Origin: DAHVFK01 sp035310985
Lineage (GTDB): Bacteria > Pseudomonadota > Gammaproteobacteria > Burkholderiales > SG8-39
DNA length: 23,435 nucleotides
Assembly (NCBI GenBank): GCA_035310985.1
Contig: DATGDH010000012.1
Span: 1 to 23,435, forward strand
Direction of reading: 5' to 3'
This document shows, piece by piece, positions 1-7,618 of the stretch (positions are counted from its first letter, which is position 1; each line of letters begins with the position of its first letter). The notes under the pieces are model-generated. The model ran no database searches and was not told the origin of the DNA. It saw only the letters and a program-made list of their open reading frames with translations. A program made the translations under genes and the position numbers.

Positions 1-1424
1 CGCTCGCGGCCGTGTGCTGCGGCACGGCAAACGCACCGACCACCCATGCGCTGCTGCAGAACGCCGGCTACGCCGACCCACAGCCGGTGCTAGCGACGCT
101 CGACGCGCTGCGCCAGGCGAGCGCGCGACTGGCCGAATCGACGCAGCTCAGGCTCAACGCGCTCTTGCCGCCGGCACTCGAAATCATCGGCGGACAAACC
201 GATCCGCTGGCGACGCTCGAGCGTTTCGCCGCGCTGATCCAGTCGATCTCGCGCCGCCCCACCTACCTCGCGCTGCTTTCCGAATATCCGGCGGCGCTTC
301 GACAGCTGGCGCGCCTCCTGGCGGCGAGCCCGTGGGCGGCGCAGATGATCACGCGGCAGCCGCAGTTGCTCGACGAACTGATCGCGCCGCAAACCCTGAT
401 GCAGCTTCCGGACTGGGCGCAACTCGCCGTCCAGTTGCGCGAGGAGCTTGACGCGCACCCCGGCGACACCGAGGCGCAGATGGATGCGCTGCGCCGCTTC
501 AAGCAGGTGCAGACGCTGCGCCTGCTGGCACAGGACGTGGCGGGGCGGCTGACGCTGGAAGCGCTGTCTGATCATCTGTCCTACCTGGCCGACACGCTAT
601 TGAATGAAACTCTCGCGCGCTGCTGGGCCGGCCTGAAGTCGCGCCACCGCGACACCCCACGCTTCGCCGTCATAGGCTACGGCAAGCTCGGCGGCAAGGA
701 GCTCGGCTACGCCTCCGACCTCGACATCATCTTCCTGTACGACGATCCCGACGAGCGGGCGCAGGAGGCGTACGCGCGGCTCGCGGCGCGCGTCAACAAC
801 TGGCTGACGACGCGCACCTCTGCAGGCGTGCTGTTCGCCACCGACCTGCGCCTGCGCCCGAGCGGTACCTCCGGCCTGCTCGTATCCTCGGTCGCCGCGT
901 TCGAGGAGTACCAGGAGAAGCAGGCCTGGGTGTGGGAGCATCAGGCGCTCACGCGCGCGCGATTCTGCGCGGGCGACGCCGCGGTCGGGGCCGCCTTCGA
1001 GGCGATCCGCGAGCGCATCCTGCGCCGCAGCCGCGACCTGCAGGCGCTGGCGAAGGAGGTGCTCGCGATGCGCGCCAGGATGCACCAGGCCCACCCGAAC
1101 CCCTCGGAGCTGTTCGACGTCAAGCACGACCCCGGCGGCATGATCGACCTGGAGTTCGCGGTGCAGTACCTGGTGCTCGCACACGCGCATCGCCATCCGC
1201 GCCTCACCGGCAACCTCGGCAACATCGCGCTGCTCGGCATGGCGGGCGAGCTCGGCCTGATCCCGCCGGAACTCGCGCGCCGCTGCCAGGACGCCTACCG
1301 CGAGTTGCGCCGCGTGCAGCACGCGCTGCGCCTGGGCGGCGCGCAATACGCGCGAGTGCCGCCCGAGCAGCTGGCCGGGCACGCGCGCGCGGTGCGCGAA
1401 CTGTGGGCGGCGGTGCTCGGCTAG
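1..1424 (+). CDS. glnE: GlnE, glutamine synthetase adenylyltransferase/deadenylase (C-terminal part, 5' truncated by window)
   Basis: The frame is open from base 3 to the TAG at 1422-1424, so the true start lies upstream of the window and about 473 residues are visible. The visible part is the C-terminal half of the bifunctional enzyme that adenylylates glutamine synthetase and removes the AMP again in response to PII/glutamine. A nucleotidyltransferase core GYGKLGGKELGYASDLDIIF is encoded at about 675-734; its SDLD aspartates are the expected metal ligands. It is followed by the conserved GGMIDLEFAVQYL segment near 1135-1173, typical of the helical domain after the transferase. The upstream segment RRPTYLALLSEYPAAL is also characteristic. 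This is the second, adenylyl-transferase copy of the duplicated fold; the first (adenylyl-removase) copy would lie upstream. It ends in a 4-base CTAG shared with the opposing ArsR gene. Family assignment is firm. Confidence 0.95.
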   Translation, partial: LAAVCCGTANAPTTHALLQNAGYADPQPVLATLDALRQASARLAESTQLRLNALLPPALEIIGGQTDPLATLERFAALIQSISRRPTYLALLSEYPAALRQLARLLAASPWAAQMITRQPQLLDELIAPQTLMQLPDWAQLAVQLREELDAHPGDTEAQMDALRRFKQVQTLRLLAQDVAGRLTLEALSDHLSYLADTLLNETLARCWAGLKSRHRDTPRFAVIGYGKLGGKELGYASDLDIIFLYDDPDERAQEAYARLAARVNNWLTTRTSAGVLFATDLRLRPSGTSGLLVSSVAAFEEYQEKQAWVWEHQALTRARFCAGDAAVGAAFEAIRERILRRSRDLQALAKEVLAMRARMHQAHPNPSELFDVKHDPGGMIDLEFAVQYLVLAHAHRHPRLTGNLGNIALLGMAGELGLIPPELARRCQDAYRELRRVQHALRLGGAQYARVPPEQLAGHARAVRELWAAVLG

Positions 1425-1741
1425 ATCGCCTCGCGCGGCGCGCGCGGCAGCGGCGCCGCGCGCCGCAGCGGCCCGTCTACCGCCGAGGCGAGCGCGCCCA
1501 GGGCGTCGAGCAGCGCGTCGCGGTTCAGCCGGTACAGCACGCGCTGGCCCTGGCGCTCGGCCGAGACGAGGCCCGCGCGCTGCAGCACCGCGAGATGGCG
1601 CGACACCGCCGGCGCGCTGATGCCGAAGCGCTGCGCGAGCTCGCTCGTGGACAGCGCCGTCTGCGCGAGGAAGGCGATCGCCTGGCGCCGCGGCGCCGAG
1701 GCGAGCGCGGCGAACACCCGCTCGTGAGGATTAACATTCAT
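1421..1741 (-). CDS. ArsR-family winged-helix transcriptional regulator without cysteines
   Basis: A 106-residue protein with the ArsR-type winged helix-turn-helix: ERVFAALASAPRRQAIAFL, then the recognition helix region LAQRFGISAPAVSRHLAVLQ and the wing LVSAERQGQRVLYRL (residues about 7-73). There is no cysteine anywhere, so the thiolate metal site of classical ArsR/SmtB sensors is absent. It more likely acts as a simple repressor or senses something other than thiophilic metals. The start ATG (1741-1739) is the only one that leaves the N-terminal helix intact. It has no Shine-Dalgarno, but a TACTAT box ends 4 bases upstream (1746-1751 on the complement), so a leaderless mRNA is possible. It diverges from ilvE and ends tail to tail with glnE. 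A perfect 8-bp inverted repeat covers its start codon, suggesting autoregulation. Its target is not known. Confidence 0.85.
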   Translation of the reverse strand: MNVNPHERVFAALASAPRRQAIAFLAQTALSTSELAQRFGISAPAVSRHLAVLQRAGLVSAERQGQRVLYRLNRDALLDALGALASAVDGPLRRAAPLPRAPREAI

Positions 1742-1747
1742 GTTAAT
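1730..1747. promoter_or_regulatory. Palindromic operator candidate over the arsR-type gene start
   Basis: ATTAACAT-TC-ATGTTAAT is a perfect 8-bp inverted repeat with a 2-bp centre, strikingly AT-rich in GC-rich surroundings. It covers codons 1-4 of the ArsR-type gene and lies about 63 bp upstream of the ilvE start. ArsR-family dimers commonly bind such AT-rich dyads, so this is the natural site for autorepression and perhaps control of the ilvE operon. That binding occurs here is inference. Confidence 0.6.
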
Positions 1748-1793
1748 AGTATGGCGGATTTTTCCCGGCTGTGGTTAGATTGCCGGCACGTTC

Positions 1794-1800
1794 AAGGAGA
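1794..1800 (+). promoter_or_regulatory. Ribosome binding site that fixes the ilvE start
   Basis: AAGGAGA ends 9 bases before the ATG at 1810. It decides against the upstream in-frame GTG at 1771, which would add 13 unrelated residues and lacks a ribosome binding site. A clear -35/-10 pair for the operon was not found; TTAGAT at 1775-1780 is a weak -10 possibility. Confidence 0.8.
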
Positions 1801-1809
1801 ACCCTGCTC

Positions 1810-2784
1810 ATGGCGAAGGCACAAACGCCGCTCTCGATGGCGGACCGCGACGGCTGGATCTGGTACGACGGCAAGCTGGTGCCGTGGCGATCGGCCACCA
1901 CCCACGTGCTCACCCACTCGCTGCACTACGGGCTCGCCGTCTTCGAAGGGCTGCGCGCCTACAAGACCAGCGAGGGCACGGCGATCTTCCGACTGCGCGA
2001 GCACACCCAGCGGCTGCTCAACTCGGCGCACATCTACATGATGAAGATCCCCTACTCGATCGAGAAGCTCATGGCGGCCCAGATCGAGGTGGTGCGCGCG
2101 AACGCGCACGAGTCCTGCTACGTGCGGCCGATCGCGTTCTACGGCTCGGAGAAAATGGGCGTCTCGCCCGTCGGCGCCTCGGTGCACGTGGCGATCGCCG
2201 CCTGGCCCTGGGGCGCCTACCTCGGACCGGACGCGCTCGCCAAGGGCATCCGCGTCAAGACCTCCTCGTACGCGCGCCATCACATCAACGTCACCATGGC
2301 GCGCGCCAAGATGTCGGGTACCTACCCCAACTCGGTGCTCGCCACGCTGGAAGCTACGCAGCACGGCTACGACGAGGGGCTGCTGCTCGACGTCGAGGGC
2401 TACGTCGCCGAAGGCGCGGGCGAGAACGTGTTCATCGTCAAGGACGGCGTGATCTGCGAACCCGAGCTGACGTCGGCGCTCACCGGCATCACGCGCAGCA
2501 CGGTGATCGAACTGGCGCAGGGGCTGGGCTACAAGGTGCTCGCCAAGCGCCTGACGCGCGACGACATCTACATCGCCGACGAGTGCTTCTTCACCGGCAC
2601 CGCCGCCGAAGTGACGCCGATTCGCGAGCTCGACGGCAGAATGATCGGCGCAGGCAAGGCCGGCCCGGTCACCAAGCGCCTGCAGAAGGCGTTCTTCGAC
2701 GTGGTCACGGGCAAGGACAAGAGGCACAAGCACTGGATGACGCCAGTGCCGATGCAGGCCGGCAAGAAGAAGGGCGCGCGATGA
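1810..2784 (+). CDS. ilvE: Branched-chain amino acid aminotransferase (class IV PLP enzyme)
   Basis: A 324-residue fold-type IV aminotransferase that interconverts valine, leucine and isoleucine with their 2-oxo acids using 2-oxoglutarate/glutamate; cytosolic. The PLP lysine is K167 in ARAKMSG. The family motifs EGAGEN (201-206), GITR and FFTGTAAEVTPI, and a C-terminal GPVTKRLQKAFFD segment, align with E. coli IlvE without gaps of note. The N-terminal SLHYGLAVFEGLRAY block is typical of the IlvE rather than the D-amino acid transaminase branch. The start is set by AAGGAGA at 1794-1800. It is the first gene of a six-gene operon and its TGA overlaps the next ATG (ATGA, 2781-2784). ilvE beside a CHCC zinc-finger gene and waaF is a common betaproteobacterial arrangement. 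Confidence 0.95.
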   Translation: MAKAQTPLSMADRDGWIWYDGKLVPWRSATTHVLTHSLHYGLAVFEGLRAYKTSEGTAIFRLREHTQRLLNSAHIYMMKIPYSIEKLMAAQIEVVRANAHESCYVRPIAFYGSEKMGVSPVGASVHVAIAAWPWGAYLGPDALAKGIRVKTSSYARHHINVTMARAKMSGTYPNSVLATLEATQHGYDEGLLLDVEGYVAEGAGENVFIVKDGVICEPELTSALTGITRSTVIELAQGLGYKVLAKRLTRDDIYIADECFFTGTAAEVTPIRELDGRMIGAGKAGPVTKRLQKAFFDVVTGKDKRHKHWMTPVPMQAGKKKGAR

Positions 2785-2981
2785 GCACCCAGGCGACCGA
2801 CCGCGCGCGCTGCGTCGAGGTCACCGAGAAGGATCTGCCGCTGCACTGCCCGCTGCCGACCGCACCGCTGTGGGCGCGGCACCCCCGCGTGTACCTCGAC
2901 GTCGCAGCGGCCGGCGAAATGCTGTGCCCCTACTGCGGTACCCGGTATGTCTACAAGGGCGCCGCGCCAAGAGGCCACTGA
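2781..2981 (+). CDS. Small CHCC-type zinc-finger protein
   Basis: A 66-residue protein of the zf-CHCC family, the fold also found in the mitochondrial complex I subunit NDUFS6. The probable zinc ligands are C23 (LHCPLP), H34 (HPRVYLDV), C49 and C52 (CPYCGTRY). Length and the HPRVYLDV...CPYCGT spacing are normal for the bacterial proteins. Its start overlaps the ilvE stop by 4 bases, and its last 35 bases overlap the start of waaF in another frame, so translation of all three should be coupled. The function of the bacterial single-domain form is not established; a role in respiratory complex assembly is only suggested by the eukaryotic relative. Confidence 0.88.
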   Translation: MSTQATDRARCVEVTEKDLPLHCPLPTAPLWARHPRVYLDVAAAGEMLCPYCGTRYVYKGAAPRGH

Positions 2982-3987
2982 GTCCGCGCGCGTCCTCGTC
3001 GTCGCCCCGAACTGGATCGGCGACGCGCTGATGGCCCAGCCGCTGTTCATGCGGCTGCGCGAAAAGCGCCCGGGCCTGCGCCTCGACGCGCTCGCTGCCC
3101 CCTGGGTCGCGCCGGTGCTGCGGCGCATGCGGCAGATCGACGAGGTGATCGTCGCCTCCCTCGAGCACGGCGCGCTCGACCTGCGCGAGCGCTGGCGCCT
3201 GAGCCGCATGCTGCGCGCGCGCGGCTATGAGCAGGCGATCGTGCTGCCCAATTCTTGGAAGTCGGCCCTGGTGCCGTATCTCGCCGACGTGCCGCTGCGC
3301 AGCGGCTACGTAGGCGAGCAGCGCTACGGGCTGCTCAACCTGCTGCACCACAAGGCGAAGGACGCGGCGCACGAGGCGATGTCGCTTCACTACGCGCGCC
3401 TCGCCGAGCCGCCCGGCAAGGCGCCGGCCGAGCCGCTGCCCCGGCCCCGGCTGGCTGTCGACGCGGGCGCGGCGCGCGCCACCGCGGCGCGCTTCGGCCT
3501 CGCCGGCCGCTACGCGGTGTTCTGCCCGGGCGCCGAATACGGGCCGGCGAAGCGCTGGCCGGCGGAGCGCTTTGGCGCGCTCGCGCAAGGCCTGGGCATG
3601 CCGGTCGCGCTGCTCGGCTCGCCCTCCGAGCGCGAGCTGTGCGCGCGCGTCGGCGGCGGTGCGCGCAATCTCGCCGGCGAGACGACGCTCGACGAGGCGA
3701 TCGAGCTCATCGCCGCTGCCGACCTGGTGGTGAGCAACGACTCCGGGCTGATGCACGTCGCGGCAGCGCTCGAGCGGCCGCAGGTGGCTCTCTTTGGCTC
3801 GTCCAGCCCCGAGCACACGCCGCCGCTGTCGCCGCGCGCGCGCGTCGTGTGGCTGCGGCTCGACTGCAGCCCCTGCTTCGCGCGGGAGTGCCCGCTCGGG
3901 CACTTCCGCTGCATGCTGGACATCTCAGTAGAGCGGCTGCGCGAGGAGATCGCGCGACTCGAAGCGCATCACGCCGCCGCGCCATGA
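2947..3987 (+). CDS. waaF: ADP-heptose:LPS heptosyltransferase II
   Basis: A 346-residue GT9-family glycosyltransferase that adds the second L-glycero-D-manno-heptose to the inner core of lipopolysaccharide on the cytoplasmic face of the inner membrane. The N-terminal LVVAPNWIGDALMAQ carries the catalytic aspartate (D26). The C-terminal domain has PGAEYGPAKRWP and VVSNDSGLMHVAAAL for nucleotide-sugar binding, and the cysteine-rich CSPCFARECPLGHFRCM tail is typical of WaaF rather than WaaC. ATG 2947 is the only start before the first strand, giving a 35-base overlap with the zinc-finger gene. It ends in ATGA with the NTF2-like gene. With the phosphomannomutase downstream, it marks this operon as partly devoted to envelope sugars. 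Confidence 0.93.
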   Translation: MSTRAPRQEATESARVLVVAPNWIGDALMAQPLFMRLREKRPGLRLDALAAPWVAPVLRRMRQIDEVIVASLEHGALDLRERWRLSRMLRARGYEQAIVLPNSWKSALVPYLADVPLRSGYVGEQRYGLLNLLHHKAKDAAHEAMSLHYARLAEPPGKAPAEPLPRPRLAVDAGAARATAARFGLAGRYAVFCPGAEYGPAKRWPAERFGALAQGLGMPVALLGSPSERELCARVGGGARNLAGETTLDEAIELIAAADLVVSNDSGLMHVAAALERPQVALFGSSSPEHTPPLSPRARVVWLRLDCSPCFARECPLGHFRCMLDISVERLREEIARLEAHHAAAP

Positions 3988-4436
3988 CCCGGATCTTTCC
4001 GACTGCGCAGGACGTGGAGAACGCCTTCTACGAGGCGCTCGAGCACGCCGACCTCGAGGCGATGATGGCCGTGTGGGCCGAGGACGAGGACATCATCTGC
4101 GTGCACCCGGGCGGGCCGCGCCTGGCGGGCCTCGAGCAGGTGCGCGAAGGCTGGCGGCGCATCTTCGCAGGCGGCCCCGGCCCGCGTGCGGAACCATCGC
4201 TGTTGCTCGCGATTCCCGGAGTGATGACCGCGGTGCACAGCGTGCAGGAGAACTTCCTGCTCGCGAACCCGCAGGGCAAGCCCGCGCCGGTTGCGGTGAT
4301 CGCCACCAACGTGTACGCGCGCACGCCTGCCGGCTGGCGCATGATCGTGCACCATGCCTCGCCCCTGCCCGCCCAGCAGCCCGCGCAGGAAGCGGTCGCA
4401 GACCCGCGCCCGTCTGCCAAGAAGACACTGCATTGA
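3984..4436 (+). CDS. NTF2/SnoaL-like (DUF4440-type) protein
   Basis: A 150-residue single-domain protein with the cone-shaped NTF2-like fold. The N-terminal helix (VENAFYEALEHADLEAMMAVWAEDEDIICVHPGG) and the pattern G-x-x-x-V-x-x-x-W-x-x-IF are typical of bacterial SnoaL/DUF4440 proteins. C-terminal strands (VAVIATNVYARTPAGWRMIVHHAS) complete the barrel; the last about 25 residues are proline/alanine-rich and probably disordered. There is no signal peptide. ATGA overlap with waaF and TTGA overlap with the hydrolase gene place it inside the operon. Members can be isomerases, dehydratases or simple binding proteins; nothing here fixes a substrate. Confidence 0.82.
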   Translation: MTRIFPTAQDVENAFYEALEHADLEAMMAVWAEDEDIICVHPGGPRLAGLEQVREGWRRIFAGGPGPRAEPSLLLAIPGVMTAVHSVQENFLLANPQGKPAPVAVIATNVYARTPAGWRMIVHHASPLPAQQPAQEAVADPRPSAKKTLH

Positions 4437-5395
4437 CGGTGGGCGCGGCGCGGCAGATTGACTCCTCCTACCGCGCGCCCTGGTGGCTGGCGGGCGGCCA
4501 CGCCCAGACGCTGGTCGCGGCCCTGCTGCCGCCGCCGCGCCTGGCGCTCGCGCGCGAGCGCTGGGAAACACCGGACGGCGATTTCATCGATGTCGACTTC
4601 GCCGGGCCGGAGCGCGCGGCGCGCACGCTGGTGCTGTTCCACGGCCTCGAGGGTGGCTCAGAGAGCCATTACGCGCGCGCGATCACGGCGACCGCCGCGG
4701 CGCGCGGCTGGCGCGCCGCGCTGCCGCACTTTCGCGGCTGCTCGGGCGAGCCGAACCGCTTGGCGCGCGCCTACCACTCGGGCGACTCGGAGGAGCTGCA
4801 CTGGATGCTCGGGTGCCTGCACGCCGCGCGCGGCGCGCTGCATGCGGTCGGCGTCTCGCTCGGCGGCAACGTGCTGCTCAAATGGCTCGGCGAGCGCGGC
4901 GACGCGGCGCGCCGCCTGGTGCGGCGCGCGGTCGCGGTGTCGGCGCCGCTCGACCTCACCGCGGCCGGGCGCGCGCTCGACCGCGGCTTCAACCGCCACG
5001 TCTACACGCGCGTCTTTCTCGCCAGCATGAAGCGCAAGTCGCTCGCCAAGCTGCGGCGCCACCCGGGGCTGTTCGACGCGCGCCGCGTGGCCGCGGCGCG
5101 CACGCTGCACGAGTTCGACGATCTGGTCACCGCGCCGCTGCACGGCTTTCGCGACGCCGACGAGTACTGGTCGCGCGCCTCCTCGGCGCCGTGGCTGGCG
5201 GCGATCCGCGTGCCGACCCTCGTGCTGAACGCCTTGAACGACCCGTTCCTGCCGTCCGGAGCGCTCATCGCGGCCACGTGCAGCGCCTCGAGCGACGTGG
5301 CGCTCGAGTTTCCCGCCACCGGCGGACACGTCGGTTTCCCCGGGCGCCGCGACTGGCTGGCGCGACGTATCCTGGAGTTCCTGGAGCAAGCATGA
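4433..5395 (+). CDS. YheT-type alpha/beta-fold hydrolase
   Basis: A 320-residue alpha/beta hydrolase of the YheT/ABHD1-3-like family. The nucleophile elbow is GVSLGG with S142; the likely acid is D270 (LNALNDPFLP) and the base H299 (GGHVGFPG). The oxyanion region is LFHGLEGGSESHYAR, and the N-terminal YRAPWWLAGGHAQTL is the family hallmark. The chosen start is TTG at 4433, overlapping the previous TGA (TTGA), with AAGAAGA at 4419-4425 seven bases upstream; GTG at 4439 is the alternative. ATGA overlap with the downstream mutase. YheT relatives are putative esterases/lipases with unproven substrates. No membrane segment is evident. Confidence 0.88.
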   Translation: MTVGAARQIDSSYRAPWWLAGGHAQTLVAALLPPPRLALARERWETPDGDFIDVDFAGPERAARTLVLFHGLEGGSESHYARAITATAAARGWRAALPHFRGCSGEPNRLARAYHSGDSEELHWMLGCLHAARGALHAVGVSLGGNVLLKWLGERGDAARRLVRRAVAVSAPLDLTAAGRALDRGFNRHVYTRVFLASMKRKSLAKLRRHPGLFDARRVAAARTLHEFDDLVTAPLHGFRDADEYWSRASSAPWLAAIRVPTLVLNALNDPFLPSGALIAATCSASSDVALEFPATGGHVGFPGRRDWLARRILEFLEQA

Positions 5396-6765
5396 ACGTC
5401 CCCGCAGAGATATTTCGCGCCTACGACATCCGCGGCATCGTCGGCCGCGGCCTCACGCCCGAGATCGTGCACGCGATCGGCCGCGCGCTCGGCTCGCTGG
5501 GCATCGAGCGCGGCGCGCCGCGCTTCGCGCTCGGCTACGACGGGCGCCATTCGGGGCCCGCGCTCGCCGAGGCGATGGCCGGAGGGCTGGTCGCGGCGGG
5601 CGCCGAGGCGATCGACCTCGGCATGGTGCCCACGCCCGTGACCTACTTCGCCGCGCATCATCTCGGCTGCGCGAGCTGCGTTATGGTGACCGGCAGCCAC
5701 AACCCGCCCGACTACAACGGCCTCAAGATGGTGGTGGCGGGCGACACGCTCTCGGGCGACGCGATCCAGACGCTGCGCCGGCGCATCGAGGCGGGCGAGC
5801 TCGCCTCCGGGGTGGGTCGGCGCAGCCGAGCCGAGGTGCTCGACGCCTACGTCGAGCGCATTGCGACCGACGTCAAGCTCGCACGGCCGCTGCGCATCGC
5901 GGTCGACTGCGGCAACGGCGTCGCCGGAATGCTGGCGCCGCGCCTGTACCGGCGCCTGGGTTGCGAGGTGACGGAGCTCTACTGCGAGGTCGATGGCGAT
6001 TTTCCGCATCATCACCCCGACCCGTCGCAGCCGGAGAACCTCGCCGACCTGATCGGTTCATTGCGCGCCGGAGCGGGAGAGCTCGGACTGGCCTTCGACG
6101 GCGACGGTGACCGCCTCGGCGTCGTCACCCGGGACGGCGAGATCATCTACCCGGACCGCCAGCTCATGTTGTTCGCGGCGGACGTGCTGTCACGCAACCC
6201 GGGCGCCGAGATCATCTACGACGTGAAGTCGACGCGCCTGCTCGCGCCGTGGATCGAACAACGCGGCGGCCGTCCGCTCGTGTGGAAGACCGGGCATTCG
6301 CTCATCAAGGCGAAGCTGAAGGAAACCGGCGCGCCGCTCGCGGGGGAGATGTCCGGCCACACCTTCTTCAAGGAGCGTTGGTACGGATTCGACGACGCAC
6401 TGTATGCAGGCGCGCGCCTGCTCGAGATCCTGTCGCGCGATCCGGACGCGAACCGGGTGCTCAAGGCGCTGCCGAACGCGCCCTCGACGCCCGAGTTGCA
6501 CTGGAGCCTCGCGGAAGGCGAACCGCACGCGCTGGTGGCGGAACTGCAGAAAACCCGCCCCTTCCCCGGCGCGGTTCGAATCGTCACGATCGACGGCGTG
6601 CGCGTCGAGTACGCCGACGGCTTCGGGCTTGCGCGCGCCTCGAACACCACCCCGGTGATCGTGCTGCGATTCGAAGCCGACACGCGCGAGGCACTCGCTC
6701 GCATCCAGGAGGAATTCCGGCGCGCGCTCGCGCCGCTCAAGCCTGAAGCGGCTCTTCCTTTCTAG
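5392..6765 (+). CDS. Phosphomannomutase/phosphoglucomutase (AlgC/ManB class)
   Basis: A 457-residue alpha-D-phosphohexomutase that interconverts hexose 6-phosphate and 1-phosphate, supplying GDP-mannose and UDP-glucose precursors for LPS and exopolysaccharide; cytosolic. All four domains are present. The phosphoserine loop is VTGSHNPPDYNG with S102, the metal loop DGDGDR has D236/D238/D240, the sugar-binding loop is GEMSGH (318-323), and the phosphate-binding loop is RASNTTP (415-421). The length is normal for the bacterial bifunctional PMM/PGM. It is the last gene of the ilvE operon, starting in an ATGA overlap; its final 29 bases overlap the 3' end of the convergent diiron gene. Whether mannose or glucose is the preferred substrate cannot be read from the motifs, so no symbol is given. 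Confidence 0.93.
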   Translation: MNVPAEIFRAYDIRGIVGRGLTPEIVHAIGRALGSLGIERGAPRFALGYDGRHSGPALAEAMAGGLVAAGAEAIDLGMVPTPVTYFAAHHLGCASCVMVTGSHNPPDYNGLKMVVAGDTLSGDAIQTLRRRIEAGELASGVGRRSRAEVLDAYVERIATDVKLARPLRIAVDCGNGVAGMLAPRLYRRLGCEVTELYCEVDGDFPHHHPDPSQPENLADLIGSLRAGAGELGLAFDGDGDRLGVVTRDGEIIYPDRQLMLFAADVLSRNPGAEIIYDVKSTRLLAPWIEQRGGRPLVWKTGHSLIKAKLKETGAPLAGEMSGHTFFKERWYGFDDALYAGARLLEILSRDPDANRVLKALPNAPSTPELHWSLAEGEPHALVAELQKTRPFPGAVRIVTIDGVRVEYADGFGLARASNTTPVIVLRFEADTREALARIQEEFRRALAPLKPEAALPF

Positions 6766-7618
6766 CGAGGCTGCGCCGGTAGCGTCCCAGATCCTGCGCG
6801 CTGCGCAGCTCGATGCCGAAAATCTTCGACAGATTGAGCAGGATCATGTCGGAGACCTTCTTCTCCCAGCCGCGGTCGAAGCGGATCTGCTCGTCGAGCC
6901 AGCGCTCGAGCCATTGCGGATCGGGAAGCCTGCTCTGGATGGTGTCGCGCGGGAAAAGCTGCCGGTTGACGTGCAGGTTGGTCGGGTGCAGGGGCTTGCC
7001 CGCGCGGCCTGCAGCCGCCATCAGCACGCCGATCCGGGCGAAGGCAAGCTGCGCCTCGTCGCCATGTCCTGCCAGCGCGCGCTTCATGTACTGCAGATAG
7101 GCGCCGCCGTGGCGCGCCTCGTCGCGCGAGATCAGGTCGTAGATGTGCCTGATCACCGGCTCGCTGTGCCATTGCGCGGCGCGCCGGTACCAGTGGTTGA
7201 GCCGGATCTCGCCGCAGAAGTGCAGCATCAGCGTCTCGAGCGGCGGCGCGGGATCGAAGGCAAAGCGAACCGCGTGCAGCTCGGACTCGCTCGGGGCAAG
7301 CGCGGGCCGGAAGCGTCGCAGGTACTCGATCAGCACGAGCGAGTGCTTCTGCTCCTCGTAGAACCAGACCGACATGAACGCGGAGAAATCGCTGTCGTGC
7401 AGGTTGTCGCGCAGGAACATCTCCGTGGCAGGCAGCGCCGCCCACTCGGTGATCGCGTTCATCTTGATGGTGAGCGCCTGCTCGTCGGAGAGCAGCGCTG
7501 CGTCGAACGATTCCCAGGGCACGTCCTTGCCCATGTCCCAGCGCACGCGTTCGAGCGACTTGAATATCTCTGGATAGAGCATGGTGTGCGAATCGGCTTT
7601 CGCGATCATCCGTTGCAT
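6737..7618 (-). CDS. Acyl-ACP-desaturase-like ferritin-fold diiron protein
   Basis: A 293-residue four-helix-bundle diiron protein. All six ligands of plant stearoyl-ACP desaturase have counterparts: E58 (ITEWAALPATE, compare castor ITEEALPTYQ), E89 and H92 (YEEQKHS, compare EENRHG), E137 (CGEIRL), E167 and H170 (RDEARHG, compare DEKRHE). A desaturase or related oxygen-activating reaction on a fatty acyl chain is therefore likely, but it is shorter than plant enzymes (about 360) and the substrate is unknown. Its ATG follows the TAA of the cobalamin-binding regulator with no gap (TAAATG), so the two are cotranscribed. M4 or M13 are other possible starts. It converges with the mutase gene, overlapping it by 29 bases. 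A non-desaturase diiron oxidase is the main alternative. Confidence 0.78.
   Translation of the reverse strand: MQRMIAKADSHTMLYPEIFKSLERVRWDMGKDVPWESFDAALLSDEQALTIKMNAITEWAALPATEMFLRDNLHDSDFSAFMSVWFYEEQKHSLVLIEYLRRFRPALAPSESELHAVRFAFDPAPPLETLMLHFCGEIRLNHWYRRAAQWHSEPVIRHIYDLISRDEARHGGAYLQYMKRALAGHGDEAQLAFARIGVLMAAAGRAGKPLHPTNLHVNRQLFPRDTIQSRLPDPQWLERWLDEQIRFDRGWEKKVSDMILLNLSKIFGIELRSAQDLGRYRRSLARKEEPLQA

Noticed and set aside
5002..6015. Long open frame on - (337 codons) over the hydrolase and mutase genes
   Set aside because: Arg/Ala/His-rich, no recognisable domain, and fully opposite two well-supported genes; a high-GC shadow.
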